This document shows positions 8,155 to 17,709 of a DNA stretch of 17,709 nucleotides, piece by piece. The stretch covers positions 1-17,709 of the forward strand of contig SGPL01000633.1 of assembly GCA_004802705.1 (NCBI GenBank), written 5' to 3'. Made by a program: the position numbers and the translations under genes. This stretch comes from Bondarzewia mesenterica (taxonomy: Eukaryota > Basidiomycota > Agaricomycetes > Russulales > Bondarzewiaceae). The notes under the pieces were generated by a model. It was not told the DNA's origin. It made no database searches and saw only the letters and a list, made by a program, of their open reading frames with translations. Position 1 is the stretch's first letter. Each line of letters begins with the position of its first letter.

Positions 8155-8555
8155 CAATCAGTGTGGAAAGAATTCAAAGCATAATGGGAAAGTGATAAGA
8201 TATCTAACTTTTCACTAAGAGGATACATATATACTAATACCATCATTCCATGTGGTGTTCATTCTGTTTCCTCACTGTGTGTTCTGACTTCGAGTTCTAA
8301 GTCTGAGCACTTTAAAGGGTGCAGTCACATATATTTAAGATGAGTTTGTTCGCTTTTTTGCCTGTTTTGTGTTAGAATCTAACTTTGTTATCCACATTAG
8401 AAACAATTGAATAGGGATCCTGGGTTCAGTGGTAGTCTACTTGAAGGGCATCTCCACTGCTCTACGCCGCATGGTAAGTAATATGCCAAAGCATGTTTTT
8501 CAGTATCTCAACCTATTTGACTGGTCATGGAGGGACTACAGCTGATGTGGATGGG
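8155..8555. other. Non-copia spacer with a short coding-like stretch
   Basis: Between two copia pieces lies unrelated AT-rich DNA. At 8380-8473 a plus-strand frame reads IGILGSVVVYLKGISTALRR and is followed by GTAAGT...TTTTCAG (8474-8503). It may be an exon of the host element displaced by the copia insertions; a 30-base intron would be unusually short. The family is unknown. Confidence 0.3.
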
Positions 8556-8705
8556 GCTCTATTCCCCCAACTGCTCTCTTTAGACTGCAGATCTATAGTT
8601 GCTTACTTTGGACTGCAGTATCCACATATACCATTCATTTATTGCTCTCCTAGTATTGCTAGCCATCTATTTTCATTGTGCTCAACAGGTTATAGACCCT
8701 GAGCC
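8556..8705 (+). mobile_element. Truncated copia LTR and primer-binding site
   Basis: Only the last 130 bases of the LTR remain (8556-8687), from CTCTATTCCCCCAACTGCT to GTGCTCAACA. It is related to the copy at 7046 and shares the internal duplication of the CTTTGGACTGCAG block. GGTTATAGACCCTGAGCC (8688-8705) follows as the likely primer-binding site. This is the 5' end of the Gag-Pol remnant that starts at 8828. Confidence 0.8.
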
Positions 8706-8827
8706 TTGAAAATACTCAACTTGTTTTATTTTTGCAACTACAACTCCTCTCTTCACATCCTTTCTTGTAGCATCACATCTCTCATCATCTTTATTATTGC
8801 CCTTGCACTAGTCTATTGCTCCTCATC

Positions 8828-10140
8828 ATGGATGACTCTTTTAAATTGGTCCTCTCCATCAAATTATGCAATAGTCACAATTATCCCACTTGGGTTCAGG
8901 AGATGAGTGGCTGGCTTCATCTTAAGGATCTGTGTGAAGTGCAGGTGTGATTATTTTGTCTGTGATGAGAGCTGCAGGGGTGCTTTAGATGGCATGAAGC
9001 ATGACCTTATCGCGATGTGGACCAAGCTGAAGTCTGCTTTCAATGAGTGGGGGGACTGGGCTGCAGTTTAATGCCTTGTGGGCCTATTTTGATCAGGAAG
9101 AAGGAGGATGAGTCTTTGCCATCCCTCATTCATAAAATCAACAAGGCCTTGCACATTTTGAGGAATCTGTGCACTGTAGACTATGCTTTGGAGAACAGGA
9201 TGAGAAACCTGTTTGTATGCCAATTGATAATCTCACTCACTCTAAACTTCAGGACGTGTTCAGGAAAGAATCACCAGGACTCATTGTTTGGAGGCTCTTT
9301 TGCCTTTAATTCCACTCAAGCCTTTGTGGCTTCATCCTCATGTGCTGGAACAGGAAAGAAGGCAATGTGATCTAGGCAGCAGTTCAAGTGTGACATCCGT
9401 GGCATGAATGGCCATATAGAGGACCCATATAGAAAACAGGTGATTTAAGTGCATCAACCAGCAGCTTTAGGGCAAACTCTTAGGCTAATGTAGTTCAAGA
9501 GGCTCCTAAGCTCAATTCTGGTATCGTATAGTTCACTGGCAGTGCAAGCCTTCATTCCCTTCATCCCTCTAATCTTGTATCACCCCTCCAACTCGATGCT
9601 GATGATTGGAATGCAGACACAGGGGCCACTCTCATATGATTCACAACTATTACTAGCTATGGAATTACAAGCAATATGTCATTCCTGTATGCATCTTGCA
9701 GACTTCATAGTTGTCTACTCAGCTAGGATTAAGAGTGTGGCATTTGTTTCCCTATCTTACAGGCAAGATGCATGCCAATCCAGTGGCATTCGCAGTATGC
9801 ACCTTATAGTGATTGGATGCCTCGAACATTGACTCTTCACATGAAGGGTGCAGATGACTTTCTAGCTTGTGGCATCATCAATAAAAGATAATGAAATATT
9901 GCATGCCAGAGTGGGAGGAGACAGAGATCAGAGTGGACAAGTTCCAAGGGATTCAAAAAGTGAGAGTCTGTAGAAGGAAATGGCTACACAATGCAGTCCA
10001 CATAGGATGACAAGGGTGGCGAATACTTGTCTAACAAGTGGATCTAGTTTTATGATGAACATGTCAGCCTCAACAGAATTGTGTGGCAGAGCGAACCAAT
10101 TGCACCATTGTTGAAGCCCTTACTACCATGTTTCCATGTC
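8828..10140 (+). pseudogene. Copia Gag-Pol remnant (Gag, protease, integrase)
   Basis: Gag starts at ATG 8828 (MDDSFKLVLSIKL, HNYPTWVQEMSGWL) and meets TGA at 8951. The Gag core resumes in other frames (TKLKSAFNEWG, IRKKEDESLPSLIHKINKAL). A zinc knuckle at 9389-9440 reads CDIRGMNGHIED; its second cysteine is Arg and its last is lost. The aspartic protease site is DDWNADTGAT (9601-9630), followed by LADFIVVYSARIKSVAF. Integrase is recognised by DDKGGEY (10006-10027) and PQQNCVAERTN (10078-10110), where copia elements have S/TDNGGEY and PQQNGVAERMN. The N-terminal integrase region is mostly gone, and reverse transcriptase and RNase H are absent. Many stops and frameshifts make it a dead copy. 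Order and orientation match the truncated LTR upstream. Confidence 0.85.
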
Positions 10141-10426
10141 TGGAATCGCTTGTCCATTTCCACACTCAAAGGCATCACTGCTTAAGAGGGATCTCTGTTC
10201 TTTCTGGTCTCAGCCGTTAACATGATGGGTCCATTCTATAGCATTTCATGCTCATGACTGGCAATTGATTATGAACTCATTATTGAATCTTCGGCTTTTC
10301 AGAGTCTCACATTATCCTACATTCAAGGATATTGTGCGTTCTGACACTGAATGATGAATTACATTCAGAATAATTTTCATGCATGACAGCTTGATTTATG
10401 ACTCTGGGTCATATCAGTAGGCTTTC

Positions 10427-12350
10427 TTGGCACATGTGTCTTACATTGTATCGAACATTTTTATTTTAGGTGAGCCTGAGGACATGCCAAGATTTTTGGA
10501 CAAAGTGTCTTCTTCCAAAGGTACATCTACATCAGGAACAGCAGAAGATCTGAGCAGTAAAAATAGATCTTTCTTTGACAAGTTCATGAAGTACCAAACA
10601 GAGATGATGTCTTCCAATCATCCCCTCATCAAATTTTTGATCTGACTATTGCAGATCTACAAGAGGACAATGATATATATGAGCTTCCAGCCTCTAAGCA
10701 CCAATTCGTGTCAGGTTGTAAACCCAGAGTTCTTCATCAGCTGTCCTTAAGCAAGGCCAGCAGTCTATTGAAGCATCATTTGAGAAAGGCAAACACTTGA
10801 TTTCTCTGTTGAAAACCTAGGAGCTATCCCTGGATGAGAAGGATAGAAATTCTGCTGTGTTTGTCAAGGCTTATGATCTGAAAGACCCATATCTCAGCAA
10901 TCAGATGCAGGCTATCTTTGTGGATAGACGCATTCTGGTCATCAAGGCCACTGCTGACCCCTCCTTTGTACTTATATGTTTAATTCATCTGTGTCTAGTT
11001 TGAACTCACACACAGCATGTTTAATGAACTTGTAACTCATGAACAGCTCTTGCATTACCTAAAGGCTGAGAGTTATCAGCTTCTTCCTTGTGTGGTTCTT
11101 ATAGGTAATATTTTTTAGGCTACAGCATCTCCTAAATATATAACATCTTAGGTGCATGCAAATGCTGATGGAGTCACAACTTTTTCCCAAACTTTGATTG
11201 GCTGTAAACTCTGGGTCATTGTGATCCTGAAAAATTGGCTGAAGGTTGACGCAAATGACAAAAACATGGTTTATGATGACTTCTTTATGCCTGATTTCCC
11301 TTAGGCTAATTATTAAGTTGAGGCATTCTTGTTGTCTCAAAATGTTGCCTGGTATGTCATCTATGTTCAAGATATGTTCATGCATCTATCCTGATTAGTT
11401 GGACAGATACTAATGTCCTGATGTTCTTTATTGTGTCATGTCAGTGGAGGACTTCATCATGTATGAGCATCATCCATTTGTCAGCTCAGCATTAGAATGT
11501 TCTTGTTGGAGATTAGTTCATTCCCTCATCATCAGGAATTCGATCAATAATGCCAACCATCCATCCTTGTGAAGAATACTGCCTGATTTTCTTTTGCAAT
11601 GGCAGGTTCATCTGGAAGAATATGCACAGAACCCAGAGGGTGCAACAAAAAATTGTACATATTGTTTGATTGATCAATCATTTTCATCATTTGCATTTGA
11701 GTGTTGATGCTGGGTCATAAAAACTTTTTGTTCTGTTTAGATTGCATTCCTTTTTCAGATTTTTAAGTTTGTCCTCAGCTCCACAATTTCTTGGCTGTCT
11801 CTTGCATGGTAGAGTTTAGTAGAACTCTTGATGCAGAAAATCATCACGAGAAAGACAAAGACTCTCTGGACTAGAAAACTACTGATAAAATGTACATTGA
11901 ATGCCTAGAGGCCCTGGCTGCATTGTTGTCATACTATATCTGCTGAGGACATCAGAACTAGGCTGCCAATCCATCTAATTTCTTTTGCACCTATCACAAT
12001 CATTTTATCAAGGCTTTGTACACCTACTTTTAGAGCCAACACATCAGGGACTAGCCTGCCAAACATCCTAAGCATCAAGCTATCATTTATGGCATATTTA
12101 TAGATCTTTGAGATTTTTGAAGTATGGACGTAGCTCGGGAGTTCATTGACTGAGTGTTAAATGATAATGCAGCAACTGTTAGTAAGAGTAACTTTCTTCT
12201 GAAAGATCTCACCTGGTTCAACAACAATGTAAATAAGGCTGTCATTTTGAACAATTAGTTTTTTTAAACTGATGAGCAGGGCAAGTGAAAGTGAGGTGCT
12301 TTCTGCTGGTTTGGATGATGCTCCAGCAAAGAAACACCTGAAGACATGAT
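10427..12350 (+). pseudogene. Decayed JmjC/cupin-like dioxygenase-family gene
   Basis: Coding-like segments follow one another: 10470-10645 (SSSKGTSTSGTAEDLSS, FFDKFMKYQTEMM), 10743-10967 (SIEASFEKGKHLISLLK, one TAG, YDLKDPYLSNQMQAIFVD), 10999-11104 (FELTHSMFNELVTHEQLL), 11152-11301 (VHANADGVTTFSQTLIG, CKLWVIV, DDFFMPDF), 11513-11657 (LVHSLIIRNSINNANHPSL, then TGA) and 11900-12230 (YIECLEALAALLSYYI). The order H-x-(D)-x-D-G-x-x-T, G-K-W, V-EA-LL, then HS-I-N-I-N--HP resembles the JmjC-like double-stranded beta-helix proteins numerous in agaricomycete genomes. The expected metal ligand after H (H-x-D) is Asn here. Intron-like GTAATA...CTTAG occurs at 11105-11151, though its phase is off by one. 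The assignment rests on motif spacing from memory. Confidence 0.45.
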
Positions 12351-12968
12351 TGCAAAGGAATCACAGTTTTATTACTTTAATGAGTATATTTTCTCATTTT
12401 TTTTTCTCATTGCCTTTCATCATCATCAACATCATTTATGATATGCTGCCTTACTGCTTCTTTGTTTGTGTTAATAGCATTTGCCATGTTGATATCTCAT
12501 CCTGTGCCTTGCTCTGCCCACCATATAATGTCATTATCATGCCATTCATGCAGCCTCTCAGTCAGCTTTTCATAAGTAGAACCTATTCGATATCATGCAG
12601 TAAAGCAGTTTGAAAGAGAATCTGGTGATAAAAAAACAAGATCAAATCAAGCCAACTGTCTCTATGCTTAAACTTGCTCAGAGTTTTCTACTTTTCTGGA
12701 GAAGCTTAGTTGTTCGAGTTGAATATGCCTTTAGTTTTTTCAGCTAAAGTGGTAAGATAAAGCTATACTCAAACAGTATATGAGTGTGGGTGAGTGTGCA
12801 TGAGTATGAGGTAAGTCAGATGATAATGACTGAATGGCAATAATGAATGATGAGTCCAGTCTCAATGATGATTAAGATTGGATGAACAAATATGAGGCAA
12901 CTTCAAATGATGATGACAATAATCTTATTTTAACTTGCAGACTTTAGAATGGGCAATCTCAACTCCCC
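12340..12968 (-). repeat. Right arm of long inverted repeat
   Basis: This is the inverted counterpart of 362-985. Similarity is clearest from about 12661 to 12954, where TTTTCTACTTTTCTGGAGAA, GCTATACTCAAA and GCAACTTCAAATGATGA are shared. It continues inward more weakly through GTTTGAAAGAGAATCTGGTGAT (12609) and CATGCAGCCT (12548) to GCTGCCTTACTGCTTC near 12446, which matches the minus strand of the first part of the YVELWYF gene. This arm has lost more CpG than the left one. Plus-strand ORF 12350-12613 falls entirely in the arm and is not a gene. Confidence 0.75.
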
Positions 12969-15785
12969 TAAATGTATAAAGATATAAGTAAAATTAATCA
13001 TAATAAATACAAATTATATATAGGATTAACTATTGCTATCACCATTGCTATTACTATTGTCTCCCCACCACTAGCCTGTATACACTTTTGAGGTCACTAA
13101 TGTCTATAACACACTATTATTAATGTTACCTATTCTTGATATCAATGCACAGTCAATGAATGTGTAATTTGCTACCTATATTTTAGCCTTTAAATCACTT
13201 GTCACTAATCAGGATTAAGTCTGCATTCTCAGAAAACTTGTCTCACAGCTCTTTTTAGGCCTCAAGGGCTTGATATTATATTAAAATACAAATTAATAGA
13301 TATGACATGAAAAATATGCATAATGATTTTATATTTACATGACACCATGTGTTAAAAACCCCTGCTGAGCTATCACCTCTATGTGTCCTCTTTGATAAAG
13401 CCATCCTCCTAATTATCTATAACCTCCTATTAAATGTGATCATGATTTCTACAAAATAAATATACTAAATTTGACTTACTTACCTTTTACAATTTTATCT
13501 CCTTTGGTGAGGCTACTAATACTTTGCCCACTGTTAGTAGCGATACAGTAATTTGGCTAGGGCTAGAGGAATAAAGTGAAGGCTGAGCTTGTCACAGCTT
13601 TTAGCTGCAGAAGTCTTGTCATAAAAGGCTACTATCATCAGTCAATTGTACATCTTCATGAAGCTGTGAAGTCATTTTATCAACATCCTCCACTTTGGTA
13701 TACCAGCCAGCCTATGAATCAAGACCAGCACAAGCTCTTTGAAGCATTATGAGTCCTTCAGATCTGACCTGTGAGCTTCATCTATATAGTCACTATTATC
13801 AGTAAAGAAATGATTTCTACATTAAAATGTATCAGAAATGTGTTTCATGATTCATCAGCTTTGTGTGCTGTCCCTGACTAAGTACCCATAGCCAGTATAT
13901 GATCGTGAATATTATTCACCATGACCAAAGTATAGGCACTGTTAGAACATGTGTTGCAGCTCTTTGAAGGTACCATGATATATTTTCACAAAATCTATCA
14001 CAGAAAATGAAATCCTCTAGTGCATGAATGCTGGTCCATAGTGTGAGGTAAACTGGATGTTAAAAAGTGCAATGTGATTTTGCACTTCCTTGTATGCTAT
14101 AATTTGATGACATTGAATGGAATAAATAGTGTCAGTATTGAGGCATTCAACCATTTATCGAGCATCACTAAGACAAACAACACCACTTAGAAGGCAATTC
14201 AATTGATATATTTTATTCTTTTTTGACTTACATCCTGCATGACAGTTGGGCATAAAATTATTTTTTTGTAGTAATTAGCGTCTACAATGATAAACATACT
14301 TGATATCCTTTATATTCATTATTTTTATCTTAAATTTAAGCTAGTAATCATAAATAAAATTATATTGTTATTTATATAGCTTATGATAATTGATAGAAAT
14401 AGTGTGATAATGATAAGTGATGCCAAAGGCCACCCAACACTGTGAATGAATTTTCTTTACTTATTATATGATGTATAATAATAAGATAAACTTTTTCATT
14501 TGATTTTAATGCCTTATACATGAGGTTTATGTTTAAGACTAATCCTATATTATTTGCAGAGTTCAACATTATAACCTTTAACCTTTAATTTCTTCAATGC
14601 ATTAGCATTAGGGCTAGTATCTATATCAATTAAATTAATGAGCTGCTATCAATTGAGCACAATATAATGCATCTCTGTTGTATGAGGGAGCTACCAGAGC
14701 ATCAGTCAGAGATCTAGTGCTCCTCTCGCATATCAATGGAGTTATCAGATGCTCCTGACTGCATTCCACCTACACTTTCTTTTATACTGCCCATAGTTCC
14801 TTAATTGTGTCTAGGGCTCTTGATAGCTGCTTTTTTAACTTGGAGTAATTATGCTGATGCTAGGTGGGAGCCCTAAGATAAATAAATGTGGCCATTTCAT
14901 TGAAAAAAAAAGAATAACCATCCTTATTCTCATTATTTAAAACCTAATGTGCTGTGAACTTAACATCTATGAGCTTGAACATGAAAACTAGAGTCCACAA
15001 GAGTGCACAGCACTCTGCTAAACCTGAATCACATCAAGGAGCACTCAATACTCATTTGTGAGTGGTTTTCTTAGAGCACCTCTTAGATGAGCATAGAGAA
15101 AAAAAATAATTCTGCTCTCATTGTGATTAAATAAACTGTAAAATTGATAAATACTACAAATTATAATAATAATAAGTACTATAAACAAAATAGAGGGCAA
15201 GGATACTACTTGATCATTTACATTAGTAGCATGTGCCTGTTGAATTCACAATATAAATAATCTGATACATTATAAATAAACCTTAATTTTATAGTATAAG
15301 CCTCTCAATGAGCTAAAAAATACTTTAATATTATATTTTCTAATACTGCATGATCTTCAAAACATTATCATAGAAGCTGCAAAAGAGATTGAGGATGAAC
15401 CTTATTTCCTTTTATTTTTTCTTGTTCTTTATATTTCCTCATATTTTGTATAGTTCATTAAGATGCATTTTGCCTGCAGATAAAATAAAAATCAAATTCA
15501 GCTCATAAATATATAACTTTATCACAGCTGCCAATATAGTAATGCAATGCTTTAGAGGCTACAACGTAAATATGATCAAGTTGATGCTGAGGTAATACCT
15601 AATATATAATTTTTATAAGCCATGAGTAATAAAATGATGCCACACTATGCTGTTTCACACTCTACTATCATGTTCTTATGATAAGTTCCATTAAAACTGG
15701 GTTCACAAAATTGTGAATAAAGTTGCTCTGAATTGTATCTATCAGTACATTAAAGGAAAAGCTAAAACCTTCTCTTCCCTTAACC
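12969..15785. other. AT-rich, CpG-poor gene desert
   Basis: Long runs of A and T, hardly any CpG, and stops in all frames at short intervals characterise this stretch. Two minus-strand pieces read like worn protein: about 13980-13560 (AGWYTKVEDVDKMTSQLHED) and 14850-14650 (LSRALDTIKELWAV). Neither is assignable. The 62-codon minus-strand ORF at 14381-14569 has biased, AT-driven composition and is not supported. This looks like the end state of repeat decay. Confidence 0.6.
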
Positions 15786-15941
15786 ACCATCATCAAGAGG
15801 TGGCACCCCAGGACCCCGAAAAAGCGACTCTTTTTGCTGGCTCATCGCCAGCCTCTCTAGCCTCAACAGGGCTGCCAGTACCTACCATTACTATACAGAA
15901 CTAATTACCTACGTATTATCTTGATTGGAAGAAAACGGGAA

Positions 15942-17709
15942 ATGGAAAGCTCGTCTCTACGACGAGAGGCGAGCGAAAATGCTTCGCGATCCCCGAAACC
16001 CTTAAAATTTCAAAAATCTCAACCCTCTGTCGGACCCTCGCCCACCATACACACAAAGTCAAGCATGGCTAAGAGGGCCAACCAGCTTCCCCCCCTCCCG
16101 ACACTACACAAGTCTACTCCATCCACAAGATCTTTTCGCAACACAAGGTTCGCAAGCAAATCCAAAATCGACATGGAAGCAGACGAGGAGGAGGACTCGG
16201 CCACTGTACTAGAGGAACTCTGCCCCCAGGACCCTGACACAACCACGGACAATGACACAGGAGGAACTACCACGGAAAATGTTATGAACACGGACAGCGG
16301 AAGGAAATATATTATAGGCACCAAGCTAATAGCTCACGGTGAGCCTATCACACTAGACTCCATCTCCACCTCCCTCCTCCTCTTCGCCAAAATGATCTAC
16401 AAGCAAATCCTGAAACATAACATCAAACCTGTCCGTGACAGCCTTAGGGCATTCGCCATGGTGCTGTGCGGCCTCGACGATGACATCCGCACAGAGAAAA
16501 TACTGAATTTGCTGGCGGATGCCGCCGCCGGGACGCATCCTACTACTAACACCGCAGACATTCAGAACTCCATCTTCAACGCACTCGCAGCTCAAGAAAC
16601 CCGTCTCGACAAGAAATTCGCTGAGCTCACTATGAAACTGCTACCCAACATCCTGCCGCTGCCCCTCGCAGTCGACAAGACCCACATCAACGATCTGGGC
16701 AAGCACATCGAACAACTCTCGAGCAAGCTAGCAGGAGGGTCATCTTACAGGGATGCGCTAGTAACAAACAGTTCAAACCCCAGCCAGGGAGGTCCTCCAC
16801 CCCAGGCTGGAGCCTGACAGCACGCGCGCATAGTAGCTAAAGCATGCCAAATCCTCCTGGACACGACTGAACCCACAGGACCCCCCCCCCCTCGACAGCA
16901 TCAGGGAAAAAGCAAACAAGATTATTGCCGCCATCGCCGAGGACCCTAAGTCTGACCCGGGCTTTCAGGTAACCATCCGCCAGATCACCTGCATTTGCAC
17001 TGGTGGCCTCCTTTTAGAACTTAACAGTGCAGACACCGTGGAATGGCTCAGCTCTTGGGGCAAATGCTTCACCGCAAAACTCAGCAAAGGCATCTGTCTC
17101 TGTCACCGCCTATTCCCCGTCCTAGTCAAATTCACACCGCTTTCCTTCCGCCCCACTAACCCCCCTGACTTAAGGGAGATTGAAGAAGTAAATGGCCTGG
17201 AGGAAGAAGCCATCGTATTGGCACGCTGGGTCAAGCTTATTCACCGATGTAGTCCCACCTAGTCCTGTGCACACGCCATCCTATCGCTCTCCTTGCCTGC
17301 GGTAGCAAACTCCATCCTAGGCGGCGGCATCTTCATCTGTTATATCAAACTCTGGCCTGAAAAGCTAAGGAAAGAGCCGATCTATTGTCTAAAGTGTCAC
17401 CAATATGGACACATGGCCTCTCATTGCATGGCCCCTACGGACGTTTGTGGCACCTGCGGTAAGGGCCACCACACGCTGGACTGTCAAAACAAAGAAACCT
17501 CTCACTGTGTATCCTGCAACATGGGCGATCATCCTAGCTGGTCACGCACCTGCCCATTCTTCCACTGTCTCTGCGATGGTCTAGATGCTAACCACATAGA
17601 AAATACCATGTTCTTTTATCCGACCTGGGAAGATTGGACCAGGGAAATCGTACCACCTGCGAGATGTCAAAAACCCCCTGCAACGGCCCCCCCAACGCGA
17701 ACAGACAAG
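15942..17709 (+). pseudogene. LINE ORF1, Gag-like protein with three zinc knuckles, broken
   Basis: ORF1 proteins of this kind bind the element RNA to form the transposition particle. Translation can start at ATG 15942; the frame is open upstream to 15921 but has no earlier ATG. The N-terminal 110 residues are basic/polar and then acidic (MEADEEEDSATVLEEL). A helical middle follows (LLLFAKMIYKQILKHN, LAAQETRLDKKFAEL, HIEQLSSKL), then SYRDALV. TGA at 16815 ends this frame after 291 codons, but similarity continues (ARIVAKACQILLDTT). An 11-C run (16881-16891) shifts the frame by +1. The new frame holds a second stop (TAG 17260) and is then open to the window end. Zinc knuckles: CLKCHQYGHMASHC from 17386, CGTCGKGHHTLDC, and CVSCNMGDHPSWSRTC ending at 17553. 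The copy is recent but disabled. Confidence 0.8.
17386..17553 (+). other. Triple CCHC zinc-knuckle block of ORF1
   Basis: Three successive zinc-binding motifs are spaced CX2CX4HX4C, CX2CX3HX4C and CX2CX4HX6C, and all cysteines and histidines are present. This arrangement is typical of LINE ORF1 and retroelement Gag nucleocapsid regions and gives the firmest identification in this block. Confidence 0.85.

Larger units (their letters stand above)
15786..17709 (+). mobile_element. 5' part of a non-LTR (LINE) retrotransposon
   Basis: Base composition changes sharply at about 15785-15820 from AT-rich, CpG-less DNA to GC- and CpG-rich DNA, which continues to the end. The block starts with about 155 bases of probable 5' untranslated sequence, including a 6-bp hairpin (GCTGGC-TCATC-GCCAGC, 15836-15852). 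It is followed by ORF1. ORF2 (endonuclease and reverse transcriptase) would lie beyond the window. A Tad1-like or similar fungal clade is likely but cannot be settled without ORF2. Confidence 0.75.

Noticed and set aside
12350..12613. 87-codon plus-strand ORF with transmembrane-like composition
   Set aside because: It lies within the right inverted arm, whose left counterpart codes on the opposite strand. The hydrophobicity reflects T-rich antisense sequence.
16019..16595. Minus-strand ORFs of 101 and 80 codons
   Set aside because: They are antisense shadows of LINE ORF1, as shown by valine/serine-rich low complexity and no motif.

Overview
The window looks like transposon-rich DNA from an agaricomycete (mushroom-forming) fungus. 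Three things suggest this. Several decayed frames resemble basidiomycete Ty1/copia and LINE proteins. Introns are short, with GT...AG ends. One long frame matches, from memory, an unnamed protein family common in Agaricomycetes. There is no rRNA, tRNA, CRISPR or bacterial operon. Almost all coding sequence is broken, so most genes are reported as pseudogenes with domain evidence only.

Region 1 (1-361) holds one small intact minus-strand ORF. Region 2 (about 362-12968) is bounded by inverted arms that align over at least about 300 bp and more weakly over about 600 bp, as expected of an old 12.6 kb DNA element or two inverted copies of one family. From left to right it holds: a decayed plus-strand gene with the motif YVELWYF (761-1672); a 56-bp minisatellite (1923-2520); a decayed minus-strand gene split by a solo copia LTR (2577-3720); decayed plus-strand genes at 4427-5152 and 5388-5768; a small four-exon gene whose reading frame and splice sites are intact (6261-6722); a nested copia complex (7046-10140); and a decayed JmjC/cupin-like gene (10427-12350). 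I found no transposase.

Region 3 (12969-15785) is very AT-rich, nearly free of CpG, and holds no gene I can support. Region 4 (about 15786-17709) is an abrupt GC- and CpG-rich block: the 5' end and ORF1 (Gag-like, three zinc knuckles) of a non-LTR retrotransposon that runs off the window.

The decay is mostly by C:G to T:A transitions. The 761-1672 frame has six internal stops and no frameshift, and the plausible ancestral codons (CAG, CAA, CGA, TGG) all differ by one transition. This fits cytosine methylation/deamination or a RIP-like process on old elements, with the LINE as the youngest insertion.
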